The translations under genes were made by a program, and so were the position numbers. From contig NW_026089527.1 of NCBI RefSeq assembly GCF_933775445.1, positions 310,001-374,000 of the forward strand: DNA of 64,000 nucleotides, written 5' to 3'. The notes beneath the pieces were generated by a model. That model ran no database searches. It saw nothing but the letters and a program-made list of their open reading frames with translations, and had not been told where the DNA came from. Source of the DNA: Argentina anserina (taxonomy: Eukaryota; Streptophyta; Magnoliopsida; Rosales; Rosaceae). How positions within the stretch are numbered: the first letter of the stretch is position 1; the number at the start of each line of letters is the position of its first letter. Positions 63,599-64,000 of the stretch are shown piece by piece.

Positions 63599-64000
63599 TG
63601 ATAGGAGCACAAAGTGTGACGTTCTTAATGTATATATGCCATATTCTTATGCTTTGTTACTTCTTATTTAGTTGTTTTAGGTTCATATTTGATACATGTA
63701 TGTTCTACGTAGAGCTATTTCGATTTTAGATGATTTGATGATGAAATTGTGCTAAGTGTTAGAACTCCTGATTGAGCTAGGATTCCTTACTCGACTAGGA
63801 CTCTACTTTCCTATTTTCATTCTTTCATATTCCTTAATCGACGATTTCTTTTCAGGAAAGACAAATCATATTTGTAAAGAAAGGAGAGTTGCCGAGTTGC
63901 ATTCCTAGTTGAACAAGGAAATCATATTCGAGTTGAACAAGGAGAAGAGGAGGCCGGCCTAGCTATTCCTAGTTGGACCAAGAGATTGCCGTGCAGCCCT
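63599..64000 (+). repeat. 3' long terminal repeat, first 402 bp (cut by window end)
   Basis: Starts TGATAGGAGCAC and aligns without gaps to 53892-54293 of the 5' LTR. Six substitutions give about 1.5% divergence. The TATA box and the rest of the LTR lie beyond the window. Confidence 0.95.

Larger units (their letters stand above)
53892..64000 (+). mobile_element. Athila-type Ty3/gypsy LTR retrotransposon (3' end beyond window)
   Basis: Order of parts: 5' LTR (53892-55454), tRNA-Asp primer site (55457-55476), leader, gag-protease-RT-RNase H-integrase frame (to 61788), 1.8-kb non-coding tail, polypurine tract, 3' LTR (from 63599). RT before integrase is the Ty3/gypsy order. The DLGAS protease active site, the GYSGYNQI...DQ.KTTFTCPFGT RT block, the tRNA-Asp primer site, the long LTRs and the absence of a chromodomain fit the Athila lineage. 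The left junction is inside a satellite monomer (TTTGAAAGAA, then TGATAGG). The last five satellite bases, AAGAA (53887-53891), are the expected left half of a target-site duplication, but the right half is outside the window. At least 10.1 kb is present; a full 3' LTR would make about 11.3 kb. Confidence 0.95.

Overview
The window is plant nuclear heterochromatin in two parts. Positions 1-53891 are an uninterrupted, head-to-tail satellite DNA array. Positions 53892-64000 are most of one Ty3/gypsy LTR retrotransposon of the Athila type, inserted into that array; its 3' end runs off the window. No ordinary host gene, tRNA, rRNA or CRISPR array is visible. An Athila-type element with a plant tRNA-Asp primer site points to a flowering plant, probably a eudicot. 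I do not recognise the satellite, so the species is open. A long homogenised satellite with higher-order repeats (HORs) and an Athila insertion resembles a centromere or pericentromere, but that is inference.

Satellite (1-53891). The basic monomer is about 190 bp and has two parts. One is a unique-looking core of about 108 bp. The other is a run of 41-bp subunits, each holding two AAAGATAC boxes. Subunit number varies (n = 1, 2, 3, 4), giving monomers of about 149, 190, 231 and 272 bp. A one-base difference in the core (AGAAAGCC versus AGAAGCC) makes 190- or 189-bp forms. The left half (to about 28 kb) is rich in n = 3-4 monomers and near-identical HORs with periods of 1383/1802, 732, 930, 2124 and 1153 bp. 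From about 31.1 kb a second monomer subfamily appears (ATCCGTTC, CCAGAATTG, GGAATAGG). The right half is mostly 190- and 149-bp monomers with 5.3-kb, 1077-, 2117- and 488-bp duplications. The many minus-strand open frames across the array are by-products of the repeat and are not genes.

Retrotransposon (53892-64000). In order: 5' LTR of 1563 bp (TGAT...ATCA) with a TATA box; 2-bp spacer; 20-nt primer binding site matching plant tRNA-Asp; about 750-nt leader with a plausible intron; one gag-protease-RT-RNase H-integrase frame from about 56.2 to 61.8 kb, broken by one TAG early in RNase H; a 1.8-kb 3' non-coding region with no env-like frame; a polypurine tract; and the first 402 bp of the 3' LTR. 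The two LTRs differ at 6 of 402 comparable sites, so the insertion is fairly young. Apart from the single stop codon the coding region is intact. It would need complementation or readthrough to transpose.
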